From: Bacillota bacterium
Lineage (GTDB): Bacteria > Bacillota > Clostridia > Christensenellales > UMGS416
DNA: 64,000 nucleotides
Assembly: GCA_023421955.1 (NCBI GenBank)
Contig: JAEZSE010000041.1
Location: 62,001 to 126,000, forward strand
Direction of reading: 5' to 3'
Shown here: positions 40,253 to 48,730 of the stretch, one piece after another
Layout of the letters: the number at the start of each line of letters is the position of its first letter
How positions within the stretch are numbered: position 1 is the stretch's first letter
Notes under the pieces: model-generated
What the model saw: only the letters and a program-made list of their open reading frames with translations
Databases searched by the model: none
Told to the model about the DNA's origin: nothing
Position numbers and translations under genes: made by a program

Positions 40253-41875
40253 ATGCTTAAGCTGATGATCGTGGACGATGAAACCCTGTTCCGCGAAGCG
40301 CTGAAGGTCTCCATCCCTTGGGATACGCTGGGGTATGAGGTGTGCTGCGAGGCGGAAAACGGATTTGACGCGTTGGAGAAGATCGCCGAATACAAGCCGG
40401 ATGTCGCGCTCGTTGATATCAACATGCCGGTGATGGATGGCCTGGAGCTTGCCGCGGAGATCAAAGGGAAGGAACTGGACGTCAAAATCATCATCATCAC
40501 GGGCTATGACGAGTTTGCCTACGCCAGGCAGGCCATTGAGGTTGGTGCGGGAAATTACCTGCTAAAACCCATAGAGGAAACCGAGCTGGCAGCAGCGCTT
40601 GCCTCCATTCGGGAGAGGATCCATAAAGAGCGGTCGGCGAGGTTGGAAACAGAAGCATTGGCCCAGCAGGTGAGCGACTACAAGCCAATCCTTCGGGAAA
40701 TGCTGCTGAATGACCTGGTGCAGGGCAACCAGCTTCTGGGCAAGGATGAGTTTATTTCGCTGCTCCGCCAGACTGATGTGGACCTGAGCGCCAGATGGTT
40801 TCAGGTGGCTGTGATCGAGGTCAGTCAGAAGGCGGAGGGTGCAAACGGCGACGCTGCCGGGCACCTGTGGTGCTTTGCCGTCTCCAATCTGGCAAAGGCG
40901 CTGCTGGAGGAGTATTGCCCGCTGGAACTCTGTCGTGATATCCATGGCCGGCTGAATGTGTTGTTTTTTTTGGAGCAGGGCGGGGAAGACCTTCAGATGG
41001 ACCTGGCCAACGCTTTGGAGCAGTTGCGTGTGACGGCGTTCCGGTCATTTGGCGTTTCGCTCTCCATTGGGATTGGCAGGCCTTATGATCAGGTGTTGCA
41101 GATGGCCGTATCCCATCAGGAAGCGCTGCTTGCGCTGAGGAACAAATCGGCCGTTGGCAATGACTGCGTAGTTTCCTATGCCCTGGGTTCCGATGAGTTG
41201 ACCAGGCAAAGTTTTTTCCCCATCGAGCAGAAAATGCAACTTCATCTGTGCCTGCGGGGCGGCGACACTTCGGAAGCGGAATGCATCATCCGATCTGTTT
41301 TCAACCGGATCCGGTCCCAAAAGACCACCAGAGATGCCGCCAGGCTTGTTTGCATCGAGCTTGCTGCGACGCTGGCGGAGGTTGCCGAAAAGGCAAACGC
41401 TGAAAAAAACCTGTTCCGTGAGGGGACCAACCTCTTGGAGGAGGCACTGGCCCAGAAGGATTTGGATGAGATGGAGGCTTGGGTCGCCCGGCTGCTGTCT
41501 GCGGTGTCGGGTATCCTCCAGGCTGGTGGCGGCAGGCGGACAAGCAAAATTGTGGAGGAGGCGATTGCCTTCATCCATGAAAATTACATGAAGTATGACC
41601 TGCGGATCGATACAATCGCCAAAAGTGTCTATGTGAAGTACGGCCATCTGTGTTTCCTGTTCAAGCGGGAGACCGGCAAAACAATCAATGAATACATCAG
41701 CGAGTTTCGGATCAGCAAGGCCAGGGAGCTGATGGACGGAGGCTGCCACTCAATTGCGCTGGTGGCTGCAAAGGTTGGCTATGCGGACGCGAATTATTTC
41801 GGCAAATGCTTCAAAAAATTGGCCGGTCTTTCGCCGGCAAAATATGTTGAGAATTTCATCACTTGTATAAATTGA
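40253..41875 (+). CDS. YesN-type response regulator with AraC output domain (module 1)
   Basis: Regulator of 540 residues. Receiver: DD at 8-9, phospho-Asp D55 in VALVDINMPVMDG and Lys in NYLLKPIEETEL. A middle region of about 250 residues of the YesN linker type. The C-terminal 100 residues form the AraC DNA-binding domain (IDTIAKSVYVKYGHLCFLFK and SIALVAAKVGYADANYFGKC, ending GLSPAKY). It is cotranscribed with the kinase and sits directly upstream of the transporter genes it should switch on. Confidence 0.94.
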   Translation: MLKLMIVDDETLFREALKVSIPWDTLGYEVCCEAENGFDALEKIAEYKPDVALVDINMPVMDGLELAAEIKGKELDVKIIIITGYDEFAYARQAIEVGAGNYLLKPIEETELAAALASIRERIHKERSARLETEALAQQVSDYKPILREMLLNDLVQGNQLLGKDEFISLLRQTDVDLSARWFQVAVIEVSQKAEGANGDAAGHLWCFAVSNLAKALLEEYCPLELCRDIHGRLNVLFFLEQGGEDLQMDLANALEQLRVTAFRSFGVSLSIGIGRPYDQVLQMAVSHQEALLALRNKSAVGNDCVVSYALGSDELTRQSFFPIEQKMQLHLCLRGGDTSEAECIIRSVFNRIRSQKTTRDAARLVCIELAATLAEVAEKANAEKNLFREGTNLLEEALAQKDLDEMEAWVARLLSAVSGILQAGGGRRTSKIVEEAIAFIHENYMKYDLRIDTIAKSVYVKYGHLCFLFKRETGKTINEYISEFRISKARELMDGGCHSIALVAAKVGYADANYFGKCFKKLAGLSPAKYVENFITCIN

Positions 41876-41949
41876 CCAATTGGGGATAAAACTCCTTGTC
41901 ACCGGATAATATTCTCTTTTCTGCATGCAAGCATGTGAGTACCATACTG

Positions 41950-41963
41950 TTGTAACGTTACAA
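41950..41963. promoter_or_regulatory. palindromic operator upstream of binding-protein gene 1
   Basis: TTGTAACGTTACAA is a perfect 14-base palindrome, 46 bases before the start of the binding-protein gene. The ACGT-centred form resembles LacI/GalR-family operators more than the direct repeats used by AraC-type proteins, so a repressor encoded elsewhere may act here too. Confidence 0.5.
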
Positions 41964-42008
41964 TCCCTTCGCATGTCCATCCCGCTAAATCGTGAAGGAG
42001 GTTTTTTC

Positions 42009-43373
42009 ATGCAAAAGCTCTTGAAGCTTGCCACCCTTGCCCTGGCTGTATTGATGGTTGCGGGTCTGGCCGCCTGCACCAGCGCCGCTCCGGTTGTGAC
42101 CAAGGCACCGGAGACGCAGGTTGCCACCGACGCCCCCAAGACGGAAGCGCCCACGGCGGAACCCGCCAAGTCTGTGAAGCTGCGGCTGCTCGTGATCAGC
42201 GCCGACGAAAACCGCCAGAAGATCAACGCCAACTACATCGAAGCCAACATGGCGAAAGCCCTGCCCGGCATCGAGGTTGAGATTGAGCCCGGCGGCGGCG
42301 GCGATGATTTCTACAACAAGGTCAAGACCTACAATGCTTCCGGCGACCTGCCCGATGTGTGGTACAGCGACGCCGTCACAGCCGTGCCGATCATCGGCGC
42401 CGGTAACCAGCTGGACCTCACGCCGTATATCTCCAAGGATGGCTTCATGGCCAAGTATTCCGTGCCGGACGCTCTGAAGTTCAAAGACGGCAAGATCTAC
42501 ACGCTGTCTTCCGGCTGCGATACCTACTTCAACCCGAGGATTTTCTACCACAAGGAAATCTTTGCCAAGTACAATCTGCAAGAGCCCAAGACTTTTGATG
42601 ACCTGCTCGCGATCTGCACCAAGCTGAAAAGCGAAGGCGTCAACCCGATCGCCATGGACGGTCTGGCCGGTTGGGGCCCCTGCCTGGGTCTCTTCCAGCA
42701 GATGGTTCAGATTGAAGACCCCCAGGCCGCGCAGGACCTGCTGCAGAACAAGATCGACTTCACCAACCCCGTGATCAAAAACGCCCTCGGCAGGATCCAG
42801 CAACTGGTTAAAGCCGGCGCTTTCCCCGAAGGCATCACAACGCTGGACTACGGCCCGGCCAACGAGATGTTCAACACCAAGAATTCAGCGATGTACTTCA
42901 TCTTCACCTGGGAGCTGCCGAACCTGGCCAAGGATCCCGATGTGGACTTCTTCCTGTGGCCCAATGCTTCTGCTGACAACGCGAAGTATGACCCGAAGAA
43001 CGTGATGCAGTTCTGGGGCTCGCCTCTGAATGGCTATGCCACCTTCGCGAAGTCCAAGAATCTGGATGCGGCTGTGCAGCTGTGCGAATTCTGCGCCATG
43101 CAGGACGCCCTTTACTTCAACGACCAGAAGGCGCCCGTCACATTGGACACCGGCTTCAAGCTCACCGACGTCTCGCCGCTGATGCAGAAGAACCTGGATG
43201 TCTACAACGGCGCCAAGATCAAGATCCCCTCCATTTGGCTGAACTGCATGGACGCCAAGACGGCCACCGAGTTTGGCAAGTGCACCTCCAACCTGCTCAC
43301 CGGCGAATACTCGGTTGATCAGTTTGTCACCGATTTCAATCCGGTCTGGCAGGCGAACACCTGGTTCAAATAA
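42009..43373 (+). CDS. extracellular solute-binding lipoprotein (module 1)
   Basis: Sugar-binding lipoprotein of 454 residues of the family 1 (CUT1) type. Start 42009 follows GAAGGAGGT. Signal peptide with lipobox LAAC (lipidated Cys near 22), Thr/Ala/Pro-rich linker, then the two-lobed binding fold with FYNKVKTYNASGDLPDVWYS, DGKIYTLSSG, and a late MYFIFTWELPN. It is followed by a hairpin and two permease genes. Ligand unknown; the adjoining glycyl radical enzyme may act on it or on a product. Confidence 0.93.
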   Translation: MQKLLKLATLALAVLMVAGLAACTSAAPVVTKAPETQVATDAPKTEAPTAEPAKSVKLRLLVISADENRQKINANYIEANMAKALPGIEVEIEPGGGGDDFYNKVKTYNASGDLPDVWYSDAVTAVPIIGAGNQLDLTPYISKDGFMAKYSVPDALKFKDGKIYTLSSGCDTYFNPRIFYHKEIFAKYNLQEPKTFDDLLAICTKLKSEGVNPIAMDGLAGWGPCLGLFQQMVQIEDPQAAQDLLQNKIDFTNPVIKNALGRIQQLVKAGAFPEGITTLDYGPANEMFNTKNSAMYFIFTWELPNLAKDPDVDFFLWPNASADNAKYDPKNVMQFWGSPLNGYATFAKSKNLDAAVQLCEFCAMQDALYFNDQKAPVTLDTGFKLTDVSPLMQKNLDVYNGAKIKIPSIWLNCMDAKTATEFGKCTSNLLTGEYSVDQFVTDFNPVWQANTWFK

Positions 43374-43396
43374 TCCTGTAACGGTAACGGATTGCT

Positions 43397-43459
43397 GGGG
43401 CTATCGAAGCGGGTCGCTGTGCAGCAACTGCAAAACGAGCTGCGGGGATAGCCCCTTTT
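43397..43459 (+). terminator. stem-loop between binding-protein and permease genes
   Basis: GGGGCTATC (43397-43405) pairs with GATAGCCCC (43447-43455) and is followed by TTTT. The 41-base loop can fold further. Likely partial terminator giving more binding protein than permease. Confidence 0.6.
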
Positions 43460-43492
43460 CCAACCCTGATTCAGGCCATGATGGTGGATATT

Positions 43493-44374
43493 ATGAGGAA
43501 GTTTAATACCAAGCTCTCCATACTTGTGTTTACAGCGCCCGCGCTGCTGCTCTTTACATTGTTTGTGGTTTATCCGGTTTTGCCGGAGATCATCATCAGC
43601 CTTCAAAATAACGACGGCTACAAAAGCCTAGGGTTTGTTGGCCTGGCCAACTATATCAGCGTCTTGAAGTCCGGCTCCTACTGGCGCTCCACCTGGAACA
43701 CGCTGTATATTGTGATCCTGTCCACCTGTGTGGCGCTGCCCTTTTCCCTGTTGCTCGCACTGGTGATCGACCGGCAGTCAAACCGTATGAAGCGGTTTAT
43801 GAAGGCTACCATTATGTTTCCGGCGATCATCTCGGTCACCGTCATCGCGCAGATGTGGGTCGCCATCTATCAGCCGGAATGGGGCCTCGTCAACAGCGTG
43901 CTGAAGGCCGTCGGCCTGGATGGCCTGACGAAAGCCTGGCTATCCAACAAATCAACCGTCGTCACGAGCATAGCCGTGGCGTTCCTGTGGCAATACATCG
44001 GCATCAATGCCGTCATCTTTTATGCAGGCATACAGTCCATCCCCAAAACCTATTATGAGGCAGCGTTGATCGACGGCGCAGGGTTTTTCCGGTGCAGCCT
44101 GAAAATCACGATTCCGCTGCTGCAAGAGATCATCAAATACCTGCTGGTGGTTTCGGTGCTGGGGTGCATGGCTCAATTCGCCCATGTCAGGATCATGACA
44201 TCTGGCGGCCCCGGAGATTTGTCACATACGGTGGTATATAACATGTACTATACGGCGTTTTCCTCCTCGGACTTTGGCCAGGGGTGCGCCATTGCGGTGC
44301 TGTTCATCATTCAATGCCTGATCATCGCGATGCTGATCAACCGCTTCGTGGCCAAAGACAAGCTGGAATACTAG
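43493..44374 (+). CDS. ABC sugar transporter permease A (module 1)
   Basis: CUT1-type permease of 293 residues, six predicted helices. ATG 43493 is chosen for GGTGG just upstream; ATG 43478 has none. The EAA loop reads YYEAALIDGAGFFRCSLKIT, with the invariant Gly. First of two permease genes; pairs with the next to form the channel. No ATPase gene is nearby, so a shared MsmX-type ATPase is expected. Confidence 0.93.
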   Translation: MRKFNTKLSILVFTAPALLLFTLFVVYPVLPEIIISLQNNDGYKSLGFVGLANYISVLKSGSYWRSTWNTLYIVILSTCVALPFSLLLALVIDRQSNRMKRFMKATIMFPAIISVTVIAQMWVAIYQPEWGLVNSVLKAVGLDGLTKAWLSNKSTVVTSIAVAFLWQYIGINAVIFYAGIQSIPKTYYEAALIDGAGFFRCSLKITIPLLQEIIKYLLVVSVLGCMAQFAHVRIMTSGGPGDLSHTVVYNMYYTAFSSSDFGQGCAIAVLFIIQCLIIAMLINRFVAKDKLEY

Positions 44375-44391
44375 GCTGTGGGGGGATGAAG

Positions 44392-45222
44392 ATGATTCAA
44401 AAACTGTTCAGATACATACTGAACGCCGCATTTATTATTCTAGGGCTCTCGTTTATCTTCCCGCTGTTCTGGATGCTCAGCCTGTCTTTGAAATCCAAGG
44501 AAGAAGTCTACAACAACGCCTTTGGGCTGCCGCAGGCATGGGCATTTTCCAACTATCCTGATTCGTTGAAGGCTTATGATTTCCCCAAATACTTCACCAA
44601 CAGCCTCATCTATTCGGTGGGCACCATCCTCGTCACGGTGCTGCTTGGCAGTATGCTGGCCTATGCCATTGCCAGGATGATGGGCCCAAGGCTCAGCAAG
44701 CTCACGCTCAACTATATCTCGCTCGGGTTGATTGTTCCGGTGCAGGTGGTCATCATCCCGGTGTATATGCTGGTCAAGCAGCTGGGGCTGAAGGGCACCC
44801 ACCTGGGTTTGATCGCGCCATATGCCGCATTTGCGCTGGCCACCTGTGTGCTGATGCTTTATGCCTTCTTCCGGAGCCTGCCGAAGGAGCTGGAGGAGGC
44901 GGCGTGCCTTGACGGGTGCAATGTGTATACCACCTACTTCCGCATCATCCTGCCGATGGTAACGCCCGCAATCGCCACGCAGTGCGTGCTCATCTTCATG
45001 AACACCTGGAATGAGTTCTTCCTGGCTTTCATCCTTTCGCCGGAGGAAGCTCTGCGGCCGCTCACGGTGGGGCTGCTCAATTTCTTCGTGAGCATCGGGG
45101 TGCGGCATTGGGGCCAGATCGGTGCCACCATGATCATCACCAGCCTGCCCACGATCATCATCTATTTGTTTGGCAATGAGCAGCTGGAGAAGGCGCTGAC
45201 GGCCGGGGCGATCCTGAAGTGA
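44392..45222 (+). CDS. ABC sugar transporter permease B (module 1)
   Basis: CUT1-type permease of 276 residues. ATG 44392 is chosen for GTGGGGGG six bases upstream, leaving 17 bases after the previous stop. Six helices, EAA loop LEEAACLDGCNVYTTYFRII, and a final EQLEKALTAGAILK tail as in MalG/UgpE-like proteins. Partner of the preceding permease. A terminator follows, separating it from the glycyl radical enzyme gene. Confidence 0.93.
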   Translation: MIQKLFRYILNAAFIILGLSFIFPLFWMLSLSLKSKEEVYNNAFGLPQAWAFSNYPDSLKAYDFPKYFTNSLIYSVGTILVTVLLGSMLAYAIARMMGPRLSKLTLNYISLGLIVPVQVVIIPVYMLVKQLGLKGTHLGLIAPYAAFALATCVLMLYAFFRSLPKELEEAACLDGCNVYTTYFRIILPMVTPAIATQCVLIFMNTWNEFFLAFILSPEEALRPLTVGLLNFFVSIGVRHWGQIGATMIITSLPTIIIYLFGNEQLEKALTAGAILK

Positions 45223-45251
45223 AAATTCATTAACGTTATTGGCGTGTACGC

Positions 45252-45279
45252 AAACCCCGGGAGCAATCCCGGGGTTTTT
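45252..45279 (+). terminator. rho-independent terminator of transporter operon 1
   Basis: AAACCCCGGGA (45252-45262) pairs perfectly with TCCCGGGGTTT (45267-45277), GCAA loop, followed by T's. Confidence 0.88.
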
Positions 45280-45343
45280 CGTGATATATTTACATCAGGT
45301 GCCGCTGCGCATACAATGAAAAAAACGGCTCCATGGAGTTTCC

Positions 45344-47611
45344 ATGTACGACAAACTTCGAAATCAGATGCGTGAATATTACCTCAGCATGAAAGACCCG
45401 GAGCAAAACCCGGAGTTTGTGCGCGTTCGGAACGCCATCGTGCAGGAGATGGATACCTACGCGGAGCACCACCCCGGTGCTTCGGCGGTCACGCTTAAAA
45501 GCGTGCTGCATGAAACCATTGCCGAGAAGTTTGAACCGGTCATTTTCCCGCAGAGCCCATTTTTCTTCGAAATGGGCATGCGCCCGGCAGCAAACTGGGG
45601 CATCCCCCAGAAGGGCGCGCCGGGGGCATGGCTTCTGGATAAGCGGGTCGATGAAATTGTGTGCTCCTCGCCGCTCTATCGAAACGCGATGAGCTTCGAC
45701 CGCAGGAAGAGCACCGTCGGCTTGATCGGCTGGAACCACATTTTTGACTATGACCACCATTGTCTCGGCTATACAAAGCTTTTTGCCGTGGGTGTGGGTG
45801 GCCTCATCGATGAGATCAATGCGGCGCTGGCGCAAAGCCCCGGCTCAGATCAAGCTGATTTTCTCCTTGCTGCCCGCAGGAGCTGCCTGGCCGTCATCCG
45901 TGTCGCGGAGCGCTTCGCGCAAAAGGCCAACGAATTTCTGGGCACTTTTGAAGATCCGTTTGAACGCAGCAATCTTCTGTTGATTGCGCAGACAGCCGGG
46001 CGGATCCCCAGAGACCCGCCGGAGACATTCTACGAGGCGCTCGCGATGATTTGGTTCATGCGGGAGGCCGCTGCGTCGCTGGAAAATGTCGGCATCTCTG
46101 TGATCGGCCATTTGGACAGGATTGCGCAGCCTTTTTATCGCGATGACATCGCAGCCGGGCGGCTGACGGAAGCGGAAGCCCGAGACCTGCTTGTGCGCTG
46201 GATGATCCCAACCGACATCAAGTTTTTCCTGGACCAGGCCGAATGGCCGGAAACCAGCACCTGCCTGGAGCTTGGCGGCTGTGACGCAGACGGGGTTACC
46301 ATCTTCAACGACGTGACGCGCATGGTCCTGGAGGAGCATGAGAAACACAATCTGGTAAACCCCAAGCTCAACTGCCGCTATTCCATGGCCGCGCCGCGGG
46401 ACTATCTTGACCGGATCAGCGGGAGCATCCTGCGCGGGCACAATGTGTATGCGATCATCAATGACGACACGGTTATTCCCTCGCTGGTCCGTGCCGGCAA
46501 GACGGAGCGGGAGGCCAGGCTCTTCGTGAACGGCGGCTGCCAGGAGACAATGGTGGAGGGTGTGGAGCACACCGCCGGGGCATTCTACTATTTCTCATTG
46601 CCAAGGGTGCTTGACCTGTGCCTCCAGCCGGAGACGGTGCCGGATGAGTTTGCCGGCCCTGGCACCATGGACGCGTTTCCCCGCTTCATTGGGGAAACGG
46701 CAGACTTTGAAACGTTCTACTCCCTGTTTCTCGATCACCTCAAGCGGGCCATCGCCGTGACGCTGGGCTGGCAGAAAACGTTGGGGGAGCGGTGGAGAGA
46801 CGTGCACCCCTGTCCGTTGTTTTCTGCAACTCTGGAGGGGTGCATCCAAAACGGCGCCGATTACACTGCAGGCGGCGCGAAGTACAATCCTGGCACCGTG
46901 GGCATGGTCGGGCTGGCAACGCTGGTGGATTCACTGTATGCCATCAAAACGGCGGTGTTTGATGACCGGCTTGTCTCCTATCCCCAGCTCCTTGAGGCAT
47001 TGCGCTGCAACTGGGAGAATCACGAGCAGCTCCGCCAAAAATTGATCGCCTGCCCCAAGTTTGGCCACGGCGAGGAGGCGGTGGACCGGTTCGCAGCCGA
47101 ATTCGTGGGCGAGCTCAACGAGTTCATCGGCACCATCGGCAACGAGCGCGGCGGCAAGTATATGCTCAGCATGTTTGTGTATTACGGACATGAATACTTC
47201 GCGCCGTTTGTCAAGGCCACGCCGGACGGCAGGAGGGCCGGCGATGTGCTCAGCCAGAGCGTTACGCCCAGCCGCCTCCGGCCGGTCAGGAGCGTGACCG
47301 ACACGATCCGCAGCATCGGATGCATCGACTTCAAGCAAGTCTCCGGCATCTCCGTGCTGGATACGCAGATCCCTCTGGGTTCCACATTCACCAAGGAGAT
47401 GATGACCGGCTTGCTGCTTGGTTTTGCCGGGTTTGGCGGGCCGACCATACAGCCTAATGTGGTCTCCATCGAGGAGCTTCTGGACGCAAAGGTAAACCCG
47501 GACCGGCATAAAGACCTCATCGTGCGGATCTGCGGGCTCTCCGTTTATTTCACCTGCCTGTCTGCAAAGGTGCAGGATGAGATCATTGCCCGGAACCTTT
47601 ATGGCCAATGA
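45344..47611 (+). CDS. glycyl radical enzyme, dehydratase-like (Cys-X-Glu type), uncharacterised subgroup
   Basis: Oxygen-sensitive radical enzyme of 755 residues. The radical Gly731 lies in IVRICGLSVYF near the C-terminus, followed by KVQDEIIAR as in PFL-family enzymes. The thiyl Cys399 lies in FVNGGCQETMVEG: the C-Q-E order gives the Cys-X-Glu pair typical of eliminating enzymes (glycerol/diol dehydratase, choline lyase, hydroxyproline dehydratase), not the Cys-Cys of pyruvate formate-lyase. The residue after Cys is Q and not the usual V, and the radical loop has CGL where most have (S/A)GY. It is somewhat shorter than the usual 780-850. The activase gene overlaps its end. The substrate is unknown; flanking sugar transporters point to a polyol, sugar acid or related compound. 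Confidence 0.88.
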   Translation: MYDKLRNQMREYYLSMKDPEQNPEFVRVRNAIVQEMDTYAEHHPGASAVTLKSVLHETIAEKFEPVIFPQSPFFFEMGMRPAANWGIPQKGAPGAWLLDKRVDEIVCSSPLYRNAMSFDRRKSTVGLIGWNHIFDYDHHCLGYTKLFAVGVGGLIDEINAALAQSPGSDQADFLLAARRSCLAVIRVAERFAQKANEFLGTFEDPFERSNLLLIAQTAGRIPRDPPETFYEALAMIWFMREAAASLENVGISVIGHLDRIAQPFYRDDIAAGRLTEAEARDLLVRWMIPTDIKFFLDQAEWPETSTCLELGGCDADGVTIFNDVTRMVLEEHEKHNLVNPKLNCRYSMAAPRDYLDRISGSILRGHNVYAIINDDTVIPSLVRAGKTEREARLFVNGGCQETMVEGVEHTAGAFYYFSLPRVLDLCLQPETVPDEFAGPGTMDAFPRFIGETADFETFYSLFLDHLKRAIAVTLGWQKTLGERWRDVHPCPLFSATLEGCIQNGADYTAGGAKYNPGTVGMVGLATLVDSLYAIKTAVFDDRLVSYPQLLEALRCNWENHEQLRQKLIACPKFGHGEEAVDRFAAEFVGELNEFIGTIGNERGGKYMLSMFVYYGHEYFAPFVKATPDGRRAGDVLSQSVTPSRLRPVRSVTDTIRSIGCIDFKQVSGISVLDTQIPLGSTFTKEMMTGLLLGFAGFGGPTIQPNVVSIEELLDAKVNPDRHKDLIVRICGLSVYFTCLSAKVQDEIIARNLYGQ

Positions 47612-48524
47612 AATGAGTGCAGAGAAGACTGGGTTTGTCTTTGACATCCAGCGCGGCTCCCTTCATGACGGGCCAGGAATCCGCACAACGGTGTTTCTGA
47701 AGGGCTGCCCGCTGAAGTGTGCGTGGTGCCACAACCCGGAGTCACAATCCATGGCAGCTGAGCTGGCGTGGGATGCGTCGCGCTGCATCGGGTGCGGAGC
47801 CTGCGCATCGGCTTGCCCCAATGGGTGCCATGTTTTTGGGGAGAACGGCCGGGTAATTCGGCGGGCGGATTGCACCGTGTGCGGGAAGTGCGCGGAAGAC
47901 TGCAGCCCCAATGCGCTGTCGGTGATCGGCAAAACAATGACCGTTGCGCAGGTCATCGATGAAGTGATGGTTGACCGCCTGTTTTATAGCGTTTCCGGCG
48001 GAGGCATGACCGTGTCTGGCGGGGAGCCCATGGTTCAGCATGGTTTCACACTGGAGTTGTTGAAAGCAGCCAAGTGCCAGGGCATCCACACCTGCCTGGA
48101 AACTTGCGGTTACTGCGCCCCGGACCATCTGGTCCGCTGCGTGCCTTATACGGACTTGTTCCTGTTTGACCTGAAGACGACGGCGGACAACCATGCGCAA
48201 TGGACCGGTGTGCCGCTTGCGCCGATACAGAGTTCCCTTCAAGCTCTTGATGCTGCGGGTGGTAGGATTGTGCTGCGCTGCCCCCTGATCCCGGGGGTGA
48301 ACATGAACGACCGGCACATGCAGGGCATTGCGCAAACCGCCGCGGGCCTCAGAAACATCCTGGAGATCAACCTGGAACCATACCACCCGGTGGGTATTTC
48401 CAAATGCGAGGCCATCGGCAGAATATCGGCTTATGCAGAAACGAAGATGCCCACAGCAGGCGAGGCTGAGCTGTGGGCGGCAAAACTGCGGGGGATGACC
48501 GGTGTGCCGGTGGTGATCATTTGA
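47601..48524 (+). CDS. glycyl radical enzyme activase (radical SAM, three-cluster type)
   Basis: Activating enzyme of 307 residues that places the radical on Gly731 of the preceding enzyme. Start 47601 overlaps that gene by 11 bases, though ATG 47613 is possible. Radical SAM motif CPLKCAWC (CxxxCxxC), DIQRGSLHDGPGIRTTVFLK before it, and SGGEPMVQ for SAM binding. An inserted ferredoxin domain carries two more clusters, CIGCGACASACPNGC and CTVCGKCAEDCSPNA, as in activases of dehydratase-type enzymes but not in PflA. This supports the dehydratase-like reading of its partner. Confidence 0.94.
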   Translation: MANEMSAEKTGFVFDIQRGSLHDGPGIRTTVFLKGCPLKCAWCHNPESQSMAAELAWDASRCIGCGACASACPNGCHVFGENGRVIRRADCTVCGKCAEDCSPNALSVIGKTMTVAQVIDEVMVDRLFYSVSGGGMTVSGGEPMVQHGFTLELLKAAKCQGIHTCLETCGYCAPDHLVRCVPYTDLFLFDLKTTADNHAQWTGVPLAPIQSSLQALDAAGGRIVLRCPLIPGVNMNDRHMQGIAQTAAGLRNILEINLEPYHPVGISKCEAIGRISAYAETKMPTAGEAELWAAKLRGMTGVPVVII

Positions 48525-48730
48525 ACTCGCGTTTGGTATTTGGCAAGTTGAACGCTCGCTTTCTGTTCACCTTTTTCCAAAATGTATTGTAGTCATACAA
48601 TAGGAAATCGATCCAGCATGCATTTTCCATTGACGCAGCCGTGCCCATTTGCTATTTTAGTTATGTTTATATGTAAATGCGGAGATGCGTGAATCGCTGC
48701 GGCAAAGAAACACCATTCGGAGCTGTCTGG

